This document shows, piece by piece, positions 25,047-37,824 of a stretch of DNA of 64,000 nt. Numbering within the stretch: the first letter of the stretch is position 1; each line of letters starts with the position of its first letter. The notes under the pieces are model-generated. The model was not told the origin of the DNA. It saw nothing but the letters and a program-made list of their open reading frames with translations, and made no database searches. Made by a program: the position numbers and the translations under genes. Source of the stretch: Schistocephalus solidus (Eukaryota; Platyhelminthes; Cestoda; Diphyllobothriidea; Diphyllobothriidae); contig WEDG01005155.1 of the NCBI GenBank assembly GCA_017591395.1, positions 1-64,000 on the forward strand, written 5' to 3'.

Positions 25047-25162
25047 TTAATTGATTAATTTTTCCTGTACACTGCCCGTAGTCTGACGACGAGCTGGGGG
25101 ACCAGTCTCGAAAACTTACGCATTAAAGTTTCGATTTTTCGCAAAGAATTTCGTCTTTTCTA
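25047..25162 (+). repeat. Penelope-like terminal repeat, right inverted arm with hammerhead core
   Basis: The inverted partner of 23801-23917. On the + strand the hammerhead-like core is at 25083-25113: CTGACGA, stem II with loop GGGA, GAAA. It abuts the 5'-truncated end of the element, an inverted arrangement known for Penelope terminal repeats. Confidence 0.8.
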
Positions 25163-25194
25163 TTGAATATCTTGGGATGCCTGTTTTTAGATAT

Positions 25195-25245
25195 ATATCC
25201 ATTTCTGGCTTAGTAGCCGTCGTTAAGTAGCCATATACAACATCA
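25195..25245 (-). mobile_element. SINE body fragment
   Basis: The + strand reads CCATTTCTGGCTTAGTAGCC, then GTCGTTAAGTAG, i.e. the reverse of the common SINE body. Only this part is left. Confidence 0.6.
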
Positions 25246-25261
25246 GCCTGTGTACCGATAG

Positions 25262-25412
25262 TAGAGCATTGGACGGCTTAACGCCCAAAAATCAAAGGAA
25301 CAAGGCTAAAATCTCAGATCCGCTGGACGTGGGGTCAAATATGGCTGGTTGACGATGGCTAACAAGCTAGAAATGACAATTTCAGCCTTCCTTGCTTTTG
25401 TCAGAACTACCT
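25262..25412 (+). mobile_element. SINE copy with type-B tRNA-like head
   Basis: A head with TAGAGCATTGGAC and AATCTCAGATCCGC is followed by the common body GGCTGGTTGACGATGGCTAA, then AGCTAGAAATGAC and CTTGCTTTTGTCAG. With the fragment at 25195-25245 it forms a head-to-head inverted SINE pair. Confidence 0.65.
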
Positions 25413-25512
25413 TTAGTACAAATATAATAGGGAAGTCAACTGACCAGTTACCAAAAGATTTTTATTTCAAGATAAATGACCTTCTTATACTTGTCCGCCC
25501 TCTCCCCCCAAG

Positions 25513-25672
25513 ATGACGTAATTCCGGCAGTTGTCGAACAGACCGGTGACTGGGAAAAACTACGGTTATCTCGGCTTGACTGTTATCTCCGTCTCACCGA
25601 GGATCGTTTGGAGCTACTTGACGGCGGAAGCCAACGTGTCCTTCATTGGTTCCCCTACCTTCTCATCCGTCG
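25513..25672 (+). CDS. Dok/IRS-type docking protein, exon with first half of the PTB domain
   Basis: The acceptor is a strong pyrimidine tract ending CCCCCCAAG (AG at 25511-25512) and the donor is CG|GTAAAT at 25673. The exon is 160 nt, entering in phase 1 and leaving in phase 2. It encodes the first strands of an IRS-type PTB domain: a DVIPAVVEQTGDWEKL strand, LDCYLRLTEDRLELLD, then VLHWFPYLLIRR. The Trp-x-Pro-Tyr and Arg-Arg pattern before the splice site is a signature of Dok/IRS PTB domains; in that family an Arg here helps bind phosphotyrosine. The next exon, 36.7 kb downstream, starts with the missing third base of an Arg codon and continues FGCVGGV, restoring the family pattern RRFG. 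Such a fit is unlikely by chance. Confidence 0.87.
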
Positions 25673-25679
25673 GTAAATT

Positions 25680-28249
25680 TATTCATCTACCCCGTTTTCT
25701 CCGCAAATACTTTACGGCTTCTTACTCAGCCCTCTGCTTTGCAACAATCCCCTGCCTGCCCAATTAGGAGGAAACACCACTTGAGTCCATCACGCTTTGG
25801 GGTTTGTCTGAGTAAGACTTCTCCGTCTAATTAAACGCTCGGGAAAGGGAAACTAGCTCCCTCCACAATACCACAATGCATGGAAAACCGCTTGTTATTG
25901 GTGGGCGAAGGTTCATACCTTAATGTCCCTTTTATGTTTACGATATCCACGCCCCTCCATAAAATGCTCAATCCTGCCAGTTTTTTTTGGGAAGTCTGCA
26001 TCTGTTTGGCGAATGAATAGGTAAAAATCCTGCGGTGTTAGGTACAGTTGGTAAGTACTTTGCTCTTATTTTACTCGAGCGCCTAGTACAAGGGAATGAC
26101 AGGCATTGATCTGACCTCGTCACAGGACGGGAATGGGCGTTTCCACTGTCCACGTCTTTGCCGGTACAACTTCTCACGTAGTTGCCTAAACATTTAAAAG
26201 TATACCCTCGTGACTAGGGAAGGTTCACTCCATTCTATTTAAAATGAAGGCCATGGAAGTCTGTTGTTGACGCATCCACTGCTTTTTGGAAGTGAAATGT
26301 TTAATTTAGTCTGCTCACATTCACACCCTGTTTCCGACAGTACACAAAAGCTAACATAAATCTCCACAACTAGTCAACATCCTCTATCACGTAAATTGCA
26401 TTGCTGGCTCCAGTCCTTAGCCATTCGGCTGATCGAGTGCTTAGGTGTGGCGATGGATAATTTTTTAATCAAAAGAAGGATACTATGCTGTCTTATCAGT
26501 GGATCAATAAGAAAATGTCTGTTGGTCGACATTTTAGGCGGTGGCCCACTTAAAGTTACCTTATGACGTGAGGAGTGAAGACCAGGGATTGTTGTCGATC
26601 GCATTTTCCCTCAATAAACTCACCCTAGAGCACGCCAACCATGGCACCGCGATCGTTAAAAATCGCAGGCAAGCCTTGGTTCGCCGAACAGTTGTAGCGC
26701 GAGGCGGCTTCAGCGAGCCGTGATGTCCTGTTATGGTTGGATATGATGAGGTGCGTCTCGGACCACCCGTATAACGCATTGATGTATGATATGATCATGC
26801 TAGAAGGGCATTATACTGGTATTTTATGACGGGCAAAATTCGCCATGTCATGCTCGTTCAGTGGTTAGTCAACTTTACACACCAACCGACTTACCAGATT
26901 AATAGTCAGCTATGTCCGTAATCGATACTGCTGCATGTTCGCCGACTGCTTATTTACCAAACTCTGTGAGCCGCTTATTTCACAACTGATCTTCGCCTTC
27001 AGTCTTTCCAATACCGTCACCGGACTCACTGATAAGCAGGCCCCCAGTGCTTTTGGCAAGGGCAAATAGACCTAACCGTTGTTTCATTTATTTGAACTTT
27101 CGAAACTTTACTGGTATCTTCTATCAGAGACAGCGAAAGGCAACAGAGCATAGTGGGTACTTAAATATGCTTGCCAGCCGTGTGCGCGTCTGTCTGGAAA
27201 CTAGAGTTGAACATCTGGCAGTGAGACCACAACACGCTGGGGGCGGCAAACCCGTTCGTCAGTGTGGGTCCTTAAATGTTCTGCCGCAATAGAACGCGCA
27301 AATACAGAAGACAGACAGCTAGAAGGTTCTATTAACGATTCTTTGCGCGCAGTGGAGAGTCTGAAGTTAAGATATGGGGTCGAATTTACTAGAGCTATTT
27401 GAAGCCTGAGGCTCTGAGCTCACTTCCCTGTCCCAGCATATAGGCCTTCCCACAACCTATCGCGAGTTGATCTTTGACGCTCAAGTAGAGTGATGTTTTC
27501 TCAAAAATAACATGTAGGGCGTAGAAAATGTCGTCAAGGTCAGCTTTTCTTCATTGTGACCACCTGCAACATCTTGAAAGCTTCGGTTTCGTTCTTTAAC
27601 AATAAAACATGAAAATCCTATTTTTCTAAAATTGGATTATCCTACTTAAAGAGTGAATGCACCTGTCTTCTTTTTAAGGTGTAGCCAGGTGACACTCTTT
27701 GACTAGGCTGATGTGCACGCAGCTGTCTAATTTTTTCATACGGTCAAGTTTTGCCCACGGAAAGAGAATCAGCCTGAACCTTCTAACTTTTTGAGCATTT
27801 AGCGTCTCTAGCGTCGAGTATCCTGATAAAATTTGGAAGGGTTAAGATCGCCCATAGGCTCCCTTCACATACACTTACCGAATGAAACCTAACCAGTTTA
27901 AAAAAAGACGAAGGCGGGAGGGCGATTTCTGGAATCCATAGTTTCTTCATCGTAAGCAAAACTATTGCCAAGGATAAGTTAACCGTAGAGCTCACTGTAA
28001 AGTTAACTCCACAGAGAATGGCCTTCAACTTTACAAGTGAGTTGTTCTTGCAGCCCCCGATAGGCGATTTGTAGATGGACGCGTCTGTTGGTTGCATCCT
28101 CATTCGAATGTCACAGTTCGTTCACATAGCCCCACCGTCGAAAGGGCAACAGTGTCCCAGCGAGGGTGAGCGAGATCTTACCAAGAAAAGTTTTTGTTTC
28201 CGTCTCACGGCCAGCTCATGTTTGTGTCATCTTGATTGGAGTTGCTTAA
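25680..28249. other. intronic DNA, no feature seen
   Basis: About 2.6 kb with only short chance frames. Confidence 0.45.
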
Positions 28250-28530
28250 CAGGCCAACACGGGGGCAGGGGTTATTGGGTGTGTGGTGACGTACCTAGGA
28301 TCAGATTTACACCATACCGGCCACCTGCGCACCAGCAAACCTCCGGTCTTTTTGGCTCTATCTTGACACCGAGCTCAGGTGGAGAGGAGGAGAGAGTGTG
28401 ATAAATGCTACGGAGGTCTACTTTCAATATGAATCACTTCACGTACCAATTCCTGACGGCACCAACCCTGCTTTGCGGCACACGGTGGATATAGTCGGAA
28501 TCGACTGTTAAACCGTCGGATCGGTTAATG
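28250..28530 (+). repeat. dispersed repeat, copy 1 of a two-copy family
   Basis: Shares CCGGTCTT, then CTTGACACCG, GTTCAGGTGG-like and CACCAACCCTGCTTTGCGGC blocks with 37825-38060 in the same order and orientation. Non-coding, family unknown. Confidence 0.6.
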
Positions 28531-28789
28531 AGTGTTACAAATATAAATAACTTTACAAGGGCAGCATTCGACGTAAAACCTGCTGGCTGATTTTCGCTTT
28601 CGACCTGTGATTTGCTCCACTGACAAATTCGCTCATGAATCTAGTGAATGCTTCGGACACACGGAAAACCTAGGGTTCGGAGTGCCAGCACCTACATACA
28701 AATCTTTATAGCTGACGGTCTCGAACGTCACCACTTGACGACGGTGGAGTCAAGTCTTCGACACAGAACATATCCTGTCTGGCTCTGTT

Positions 28790-28965
28790 TCTTGTGATAT
28801 CCTATAGATGGAAGGCAAGTCCGTACTATAGGACCCAACTCACGGAACAAAGGAGAGGGTATCATGTAATATGCGACCGCACTAGATGCCAACGTAACCT
28901 TAACTTTATCCATTGTGCTCGTTAGGGTTAGCATTCATTGCAGGGTTAGTACAGGCACGCAATAG
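28790..28965 (+). repeat. dispersed repeat related to the 31.0/31.6-kb inverted pair
   Basis: Contains CTCACGGAACAAAGGAGAGG, AATATGCGACCGCACTAGAT and GTTAGGGTTAGCATT, then GGGTTAGTAC. The same blocks occur at 31040-31230. Confidence 0.55.
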
Positions 28966-30761
28966 TTCGTTCGCAGTAGTAGGACTGAAGAATCGGGTTA
29001 AATGGCAACTTTACAGACGGCGACTATTAGGACACCGCGGTAGTTTCAAAACGCATCCGTTTTTTTTTAAAAATGAAAGGATCGTGCAGATCGAGCCTCA
29101 TTCTTACTCCCGTCAGGATTCCAAATAAAAGTGGGTCAGTTCAGCTAGGAATAATGTCACGCGTATTGGTTTGCATGAGGGTTACATCTTACTTTCTTGC
29201 CAGGTGGGATCATCCACATTTCAGCAGACTTACCGCGGGCTGTTTACGCCTGCTTATATAGCCGTAGGTTCTGTGTTTAAAATGTGGACAATTGCGGCTT
29301 TCTACAACTGTTACAATTACTAGCCAACACTTGCTCTTCTAGTAGATTGAATCACATATGCATCGATGAGGCAGAGGTGAGCCTGATATTTGGACTCAAC
29401 ATTCACTTATCCGAGGTTTCGAAGTTGCGCTCGAGCCCATCGTTTGGGCCAACGGAATCGAACAAGTCAATGATTCTCACTTTTACTCCTTCCCGACTGG
29501 CGTTTAAACGAATTTTTAATCGTGTCTCTCAGTGCCTGGTAAGGAGGTGGCGGGTCGATATGAATGACCAACAAGCCATCAGTTGAATGTTACGTTCCCT
29601 TTTATCTCTAGATGGGTAGTCAGTGCCTTTAGATAACGTAAGTAAGCACCTTTACTCTTCTACATAATCCGTAACTGGTCTACTGTAACTCAAGTAGTCC
29701 TACACCATCCCTCGCCTCTTTGCAGAAACTCTCTTTTGCCTTCTATATTTTCTGTTAGTTTTCCGGATGACAAAAATTCAGATTTGTGCAGATTTGGTGA
29801 ACTGTGTCCTCCTCCCTACACTGTAGAGTCATTCATACCATCTTTTGGATATCGTACCAACTTTCTAAACCTCTACTACGATTGGTGTGCGTCTACTAAA
29901 GAGGAATTTTCTATCGGTTGGACGGACCGCGTCTAGTGGGTTCCCCCTCGAACTCTGTCATTATTAGCCTCTTCCTCACACTTTCTCACTTATGTGATCG
30001 GTTAGGCGGAATGGTGAAGTCACTCAATGTAGATTCACCCCAGCATAATTGCACGTTTAAAAACAGTTTAACTGCAGCCGCTAGACCGCCGCCCATCACA
30101 GTTTTTCAAGGATGTTTTTCTCTTTTGAATGGAAACCTGCTCAGCCAGAGAGACCAAATGGTTGATAAAGAGAACAGAGAACTGTACGAACAGTTTCCTT
30201 GTGAATAAACAGGGTGTGATATGTGCGACTTGCTTTTTGAATTGGGGTTTCTTGAGAACTTGTACGACAATCCTTGAGAAAAAAGACATGAGCAAAGATT
30301 GGTGTGTCAGCTTCAACGCAGATTTGTTCTTGTTTCTATGTTTACACTCCGGTCGGATTGAACTGCAAGTACAGAAAGCCATCACCAGATTAGACCATGT
30401 GATAAGGTTCTTAAAAGTCGCATAAATTAGATTATGCTCCTGACTACACAGGAATGACTATACAGGGGGGACTCGAGTTGTTATGTGTATGCCACAAAAA
30501 AACTGATTCAGCTATTCTTCGGGGCTGGCGTTCCGCAAATCCTGATCTTGCGGAAAACCAGCCGCTCCCTTCGGAAAAACTCTCCTATGTCCCCCGAATC
30601 ACGTGGAAGTAAGCAGAGTTTGGCAAACTTCCTGCAAACTCTCCAAGGAGGGTTGACAGCAAACAGGGGAGGAGAACGCGGCGATCAATGAATAATTTAC
30701 TTTCAAGGATTATAATATTTCTGGGGGAGTAATCTGCAATCCTAAGTGGTCCTTTGTGGTC
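28966..30761. other. intronic DNA, no feature seen
   Basis: About 1.8 kb. Frames of up to 105 codons (30068-30425, both strands) carry no recognisable motif. Confidence 0.45.

Positions 30762-30799
<38 letters not shown>
30762..30799. repeat. (TAA)n microsatellite
   Basis: About 12 uninterrupted ATA/TAA trinucleotides. Confidence 0.95.
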
Positions 30800-31040
30800 C
30801 GGGGCCCTTCTCCAATGTAAACAGTTGAAAGATGCAGTTTTTATGCCTCACTTGAAACATCCTGGACTATAAAAGATCTAATTTGTCGCTGTGTAAAACT
30901 TCCAAGGCACATCTATCATAATTGTTCTCGAACTTTTGAAGAGTAAACTAGAGCAAGGATCGGAGATCGTCCAAACATAACTAATTTATTGTAAGTTGAA
31001 AGCACTTCGTTAAAAACATGGCCTGCATCTATGCGTAAAG

Positions 31041-31230
31041 AAGGTGCAGCAAGATTGCAATATGCGACCCTACTCAGGAAACAAAGGATACGGCAGCGAG
31101 TGTTAGGGGATCGATGTTATTAAGATTTTTATGGGCGGGGCTATATAAATAAAGGGAGAGTTTCAACCTAATCCTAACTCTATTGATTTCATTAGGGTTA
31201 GCATTAGGTGCCGGGTTAGTGGTGTTGCAC
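31041..31230 (+). repeat. left arm of an inverted dispersed repeat
   Basis: AAGGTGCAGCAAGATTGC, AATATGCGAC and CTCAGGAAACAAAGGATACG recur inverted at 31579-31640. Past the arm come ATTAGGGTTAGCATTAGG and CGGGTTAGTGG, shared with 28.9 kb. Confidence 0.65.
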
Positions 31231-31578
31231 ATTAAGTTGTTGCCCTGGCACGTGTGCAGTTTGCGAGATCCGGTGGCTTTTTGTTACGCCGAACAATATG
31301 CGCGACGTCATTCCTAACTGACCTGACCCACGGGAGCAAGAATGAGGTCGACTCTGTGCGATCCTTCATTACCGCAGCAACGCGGATGCGAGTTGAAACT
31401 TCTGCCGTGTCCTAATAGTTGACGCCTGAAAAGTTGTGATTCGGCCCGATAATTCGGTCCTCCTATGGCCAATGAAATAAAGTTTCTGACCCTACTACTC
31501 TGGAAACTAATGAAACTGGAAACTAACGAACACGATGTATCGATTAAGGGTTAACTTGGCATATAATACGGTCGCGTA

Positions 31579-31640
31579 TTACACGCTGACATATCCTTTG
31601 TTTCCTGAGTTGAGTCACATATTGCGATCTTGCTGAAGGT
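31579..31640 (-). repeat. right arm of an inverted dispersed repeat
   Basis: The reverse complement contains CAGCAAGATCGCAATATG, then CTCAGGAAACAAAGGATATG, matching 31041-31110 with a few changes. The arms are about 480 bp apart. Confidence 0.65.
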
Positions 31641-34600
31641 ACAACAGGTTTCATCACACCAAAATCTAGGTATTTAAAGTTAAAGCCCAGCGAGCTGAAT
31701 CCTGTTTTTCTCTGCGCCTAATTTGAAGGCAGTATCCTTACATCGTCGAAAGTTGGAAGCGGATATTTGCGTTATGGTGGAGGCAGGATCAATTTTTAAT
31801 CCCAATAATTTGGTTAAACAGGAAAGGCCGCAGGATTTTACTTAAATTTTCCTCCAACTATATGATGCTTGTTTTTGCGCGGTCGAATTGTTGAGAATTA
31901 ATTTCTTGACTAGCGCAACCCTGACGTCTCTTGACCACAAAGCATTTTGTTATCAAAGGCAAAACCATGCTAAATATTGAAGCCGACGGAAATTGGAATT
32001 TTAGACTTGACATCCAGATGAATTCAGTGTAAGTGAAAAAAAATGTTGGGAAGGTAGAAATCTGCGGAAGAGCGTACTTCACGGTTATCGACTGGCTCGA
32101 GTACCATGCAGTACTGGGTGTGACGGTTCTCATCTTCCTCACTGGCTGCCAACCTCACAGGGAAGTAATGTTTCGTTTGATTGCCTACTTGAAAATTATT
32201 TTTTCCAGCTAAAAGGAAAACCTCACCTTTTGGTAAGGAATCGCTCAGGGCACCGCCCATGTTTGCTAGCCCAAGTTACGGCATAAGCCCGAAGACAAGA
32301 GATGCATGGATGCAGCGATGAAGTCCGCTCGGTGGGCACACACACATTATGTTGAGCTGATTAAGTTACGTTCATTGACCAAACACTGATCCAAATTAAA
32401 ATCTTCTGCCTTCCGCCGAGGGTTGATTGAAACGTGGGCCTCCGAAACGACACGCGACAAGAGTTCTTAAATCGAGTAACTCGCAGTGGGCAAGCGTGTT
32501 CTGGGAAATAGGATTCTGCCGAATTTCCCGGTTGCCTACCTAATAAGTGCAAAACAACGGAGGTAATTTTACCTAAAAGCCGGCTGGGTGTCAACCGTCT
32601 CTTTAAGCAGTATGAATAGGTAATGCAGCACTTTGTAAGGCAGTGGAACACTACAAGGATAAAACTGACTTATAGAGACCAACGTAACCGTGTCAATAAT
32701 TACTCTGTGTGGTTTTTCCGTGATGGTGATTACTCAAATGCGATTGACCTAGAAGCAAGTAGCTTCAGTTTCTTGTGCACCATGTTGCTCGTTAAGCCTC
32801 GCAGTTCTCTAACAGTTGATCAATCCTGACTGATTCATTTCGTCCGTCACCTAAATGAAACCTTAAGTCTTGTTTTCGCATATAAACCCATCGGTAAGGG
32901 TAGCAGTTTATGTCCTCTGTGGTCACTCCAAAAGTCTGAATGACCCCTTTGTCCGTGAATATCTCCAACATATGCTATTTTTACAAACGAGACTTACAAT
33001 TTGCCCAAACTTCCTTTCCGAAGTATTTGCTGCTAATTTATCCATCCAGATTCCCAGCCCACTGCAGTCCTAAACAGGGCTTCTCCACTCCTTCAATGTA
33101 CCAACGAAGAGGTAGGCAGCCGGTCAATCTGGTCTCCACTTTGAACACCATTACACCACTAGAACTCTTTTAACCGAACCAAAAGACAACATTTTGTAAC
33201 CCAAATAAGGATTTTTAACCGCGATCTTCACATATGTAGTTATGTTAAAAGTAAAAAGCATATATTTTCATTCGGATCTGATCCTGAGATGGTACGGGAC
33301 GAGAATGATAGAGGACTGTTAAGGCTTTCGGTAGCACAGCTACCAGGTTTACTTAATTTTGCTTTCCGACTGACATGCAACCCACCTCCCTTGATATTAT
33401 ACGCAGGTCGCGCTTCCTCGCCTGGATCCTGTTTACGCTGACGTTCTACTCAGCACTGTAGGGTTCTATCAGTAGGTTTTCGGTGTAAAAGAATGAAACG
33501 CGGGCTAGGCTGCTGAACGAATTGCGCAGCAGCGGCGTCATCATCAGTAGGTTATTTCTACTCCTTTATTTAGGAAAGCAAAGTTTTCCCTCCAGCCTTA
33601 CCCCTGAGGCCGCACTTATGTCCTCTTAGAAAGTCGCCACACTTGTGTATTCGTTTAAGCTGCTGTCATCCACAGTGTGATCCTACACCGACTTATTTGA
33701 AACGGCAATCATAACTAGCCTCTACGATCATGGTTCGCCCTATGGAATCTTAGAACATTTTTTGAGCCGATCACGTTTGCCTCATATTACCTCAACGGTT
33801 GAGCTTTTTACCGCACATCTGCACTATGGGATATGTGTTCATCAGGTTGGCACTATCAACTCATGTATGGCGAAGGGTCGAAATTACATCTGAAAGATGG
33901 GAGGGCTCTAACAGGCGCTGTTTGACCAGCATTTTAAGCATGCCGTCTTTACGTAATTTGTTTTTGATCTATCAGGCAACTCCCAGTCCTCTGTTGGACT
34001 TACTTTCCTAATTTATGCGTTACACGAGACAGCTCGACTAAACAAACTTTGAAACCGAACTGGTTGATTAGTATTCCACTGTTGCTCACCCCTCGGCCCA
34101 GCATTGGTTCCCTTCTTGTGAATTTTAAGCGCAGTGCTCCATGCGAGGGAGTAAAGTCCATCGAGCAGTCCACCACAAAACCAACTGGATGCATTCATCC
34201 ACATCTGAACCAATTGTCCTAAAAGACGGTCTTCTCCTCGTTGTGGTTAATCTGATATCATACGCCAACGTAGGGCGCAGTCGTCTTTTTGGGTCGCAAT
34301 TATTGGAATATCGCCTACACACTAGACAGGAGACTGAGGGTTGCACGCCAACTGACCAACTAGAGGTACTGACTCATGCTTCGGGAATGGCGCACAAAAT
34401 GATTAATCGGCAGCAAATCATATAAAGAGTGTAATACAGGCGTGATACGCCATCAGTCCTTGACCAACGACTGTACCAGTCTCTAAGTCATCTACTTATA
34501 CTCAGGTGCGCCTCTGCCTCCATTGCTGAATACGCGAAAAGAGTGCATGTGAAGGTGAACAGACAAGTCTTGCATCGTGAAATCGACTTGCCCGTCGTTT

Positions 34601-36289
34601 CCTTCTCGAAATTTCTGATTTATTTCCGAAAGCTTTGGGACGTGGAGTCGGATCCCTAGCTCTGTGTGTAAACTATGACTTGATGATCAGCGAGTAAGAG
34701 AGCTGAACTCAAACTCCCATCGACCTTCTTTCCTGATGTTTAGGATTTCTGTTAGGACGACATATGAGGTCGACTGCAATGGTAAGGGACTTATTGGAGC
34801 CGAATTCGTTCGGAGAAGTAAGCTTGTTGTTTCTAGCAGAGCTAACTGCTTACTGACGACTGTGGCAAGCGCTTTCTTCAGAAGGACCAAACCAAGAAAA
34901 ACTCTGCGACGGAAAATTATGTCAAATATATTACGCGAGATAGAAAGTTTTCCAAGACTCCGACGTCCTACGTTCAAATCGGGATAACCCACACAACTTG
35001 ATCGACAGGATACTGATTTGAATAATTACATTTTGCGGGCGATATGGACCTTAGGTTGCCGTATGTAATTACTTCAATTCGTAGGCTATTATTAAAAAAT
35101 AGTTGAAATATGTGAAACAGTACCATCCAAGTGAACTAATTTGAGCCACAGCGCTTGTCAGCAGGAAATGGAGAAGACGTCACACCAGTGTCCAGCACTT
35201 TTACTTGGTATGGCGTGATCATCCATGAACTAGTCGGCCTAGATGGTCACGCGTGACGCGTGGTCCATTTTCTTCTCCGATGACGAAGACCGAATATCGA
35301 AGGTCCAAGAACCCATTCCATGCCTTGACGAAGTGTAGCCTCCTCTTTTACGCCTCCGGGTATACACAATGGCACTGGATCGAGGGCAGCAACAAACAAC
35401 TCGTGAGGCGGACGACGAAGAAGGTGTCCAAACTACCTCAGTTATCGTTCTTGTATGGCTTGATATTGTCGCAGCGAGTACATTATGCCTCCTTTGAAAC
35501 AAATCGGATGTACTTCACTCAAAGGATGGTCCTCCTCCTCCGGCGGCATGTTCAGGGCTCTATCAGGGTGAAGTTTCGCATTTTCCTATCAACTCGTATG
35601 TGGATTCTGCTGAAGTTCTAGCTCATATAACGTTCTTGGTATTTGCGCTTAAATGCGTCCTGATGGGGGCGTTACAGTTTTCTTGGGACTGTTGGCATTT
35701 TCAAATTTTTAGGACTTTGAATTCTGCCAGTTCAAACCAAGGCAAATAATTGGAGGAGGAAACAGTTAATGCTAAAACGTCCTAAGAACTCAGCAATTAT
35801 AAGGTTTTTCTCCAAGATTTTTTGATCTATATAAAGTTGCCTGCAGAATAGTGTGAAGCTGAGCGACCACTAGCGTGGTTTATGCCCCCTCAACACCATT
35901 GTTACATTTGATTGGACTGCTTTAGGCAACGTGTCGCCTAAAGTAGTCCTTCAGACCTTCTAGGATTCGGTAGGTTTCAAACCGAGTCACTTTCCCTCTA
36001 TTTTACTGCCTGAACTTCCTACCACTTAGTTGACCCCGGTAACTGTATGCTGAATCACCCTCAAGTAGGGGTAACAAATAATGTATTAGGTTTTCTTTTA
36101 GTCAACTGCTTATGTGGCATTTTGTTGACTCTCGAATTCTTCCTCCTATCACATTTTGTTCTCTCCTGTAATATAGTTATTTGTTAAAAGTAACATCTGT
36201 ATAACCAAAGGGACAAGGAGCTCAATCACGCTCACCCTTCTCTGTCAATACAACTGAAACTGTGAGTTCCAGGAAGCAGTTGAAGAGAA
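31641..36289. other. intronic DNA, no identifiable feature
   Basis: About 4.6 kb. Several frames of 60-120 codons (for example 32024-32260 minus and 35253-35621 plus) have no motif I recognise, and most overlap others on the opposite strand. Confidence 0.45.
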
Positions 36290-36400
36290 GTAGATGCGAT
36301 CACTGAAACAAGAAATTTATTCGCCTGACGTTTCGGATTCCTACTCGAACCCATCATCCGAGACCGCGTCAAGCAGATATTTCACCAAAGGCGAAAATCT
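36290..36400 (-). repeat. Penelope-type terminal repeat fragment with hammerhead-like motif
   Basis: At 36360-36330 on the minus strand: CGGATGA (one change from CTGATGA), a base, a 6-bp stem (GGGTTC with GAATCC, loop GAGTAG), then GAAAC and GTC. Core order and stem II fit a hammerhead of the kind carried in Penelope terminal repeats. The flank CTGAAACAAGAAATTTATTC recurs in altered form at 51.93 and 52.78 kb. The changed core base would probably impair cleavage. Confidence 0.6.
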
Positions 36401-36540
36401 GCGATAAAGGATGGGGTTGTTAATTTGGCTGGACGTGCGCCCGCATAGCGACTGCATCCGTTAAATACAGCAATCCATTGCACATGGATCCAAAAGGTCG
36501 GATGAATAAATTTCCTGGTCCATGGATCGTGTTAATTTCT

Positions 36541-36788
<248 letters not shown>

Positions 36789-37249
36789 CTTCTGCCTCTC
36801 GAACGCAACAGTAGAGTGTCTGAGCATTTCCGCTGATTAGCAGACTGAGGTCGGGTGCAATGACTGACGTAGCGTGAAAGGCAACGTCTGCATATATCAC
36901 ATGCCCACACGGCAGATATATGATAGCTCTACAAATGCATGGTGTTGGGCAATGTAGGTCATATTTGGCTCAGCGCAACAAACTCCCATTCAGCTATAGT
37001 GCAGTCAACTCTAAAAGCTTATTGTCAATTTAACCAGGCAGTGTTACCGGCGCAGTTTTGGCCTGCTAAACTTTATATCCGACTGCACTGTTTTCTTTGA
37101 TGCTACTGCATGTAGTTATAGGGCGACGTATAGGCTGAACGGTTCCTTGTCGGTTATGGAAGTTTTCGACCGGAGATCTATGGCCACCGGCACCACGCAA
37201 CCACCGGAAATCGCAATGAGCAGTTGAAAATCCTAAATTCATCGGTTGA

Positions 37250-37400
37250 GCACGGGATTTTCCTCCTCGTGTATTACAGGTGGATTTGCGCCAAATTCCT
37301 AAGAGGTTAGGGGTAAGGAATATGGTTAGAGTTAGGACATGGGAATAGGTAATCTCCTTGGTATTTAGTGCAAAGCCATCTGTGGTGGTGGGAGGGAGTG
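37250..37400 (-). repeat. telomere-like degenerate repeat with conserved flank
   Basis: Reverse complement: CCCCTAACCTCTTAGGAATT, then TGGCGCAAATCCACCTGTAA, the same flank as at 48.9, 55.1 and 57.1 kb. A further partial flank (GGTATTTAGTGCAAAGCCAT) follows in the other orientation at about 37360. Confidence 0.6.
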
Positions 37401-37824
37401 GTGTTCTGGGTCTGATCATTTTCGCTGTAATCGCACTTGCGGAAAAAACTTCTTTTAGAGCTTTTTCTCCAACTGCTTCTCTTTTACGGTCCATCGGTAA
37501 TCAGGTCTACTGTAAAGATCTAATCGCATATTCCTATAGGTAACTGCAGTCAGCGAACTCTTGCTGTTTGCTGCCTGAGTTGCGGATTCAATCGCACCTC
37601 CGCAACAACGCAACATGAAAAGCTACTGTGGGCATGTGTGGAAGGAACCGATTCTCGTCTGCAAGACATGAATGCTCTTAGAATGCTCCCTCTTTAACTG
37701 GGACCATGTGTGCGTCTTTTACACCTCTCTTTATGTACTGTTCGATTGTCTCTCTGTTCTTCTCTGATCACTGGTCATGGTGACGTCCGATGAGTTTAAA
37801 ATGTATATGACCACAACAGTGTGT

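Larger units (their letters stand above)
8016..25512 (+). other. intron 1 of the docking-protein gene (17,497 bp)
   Basis: Bounded by a GTAAGC donor and a CCCTCTCCCCCCAAG acceptor. A phase-1 donor joins a phase-1 acceptor, and the join makes a His codon between the linker and the PTB domain. The intron contains the SINE satellite, one Penelope-like element and several dispersed repeats, listed separately. Confidence 0.75.
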
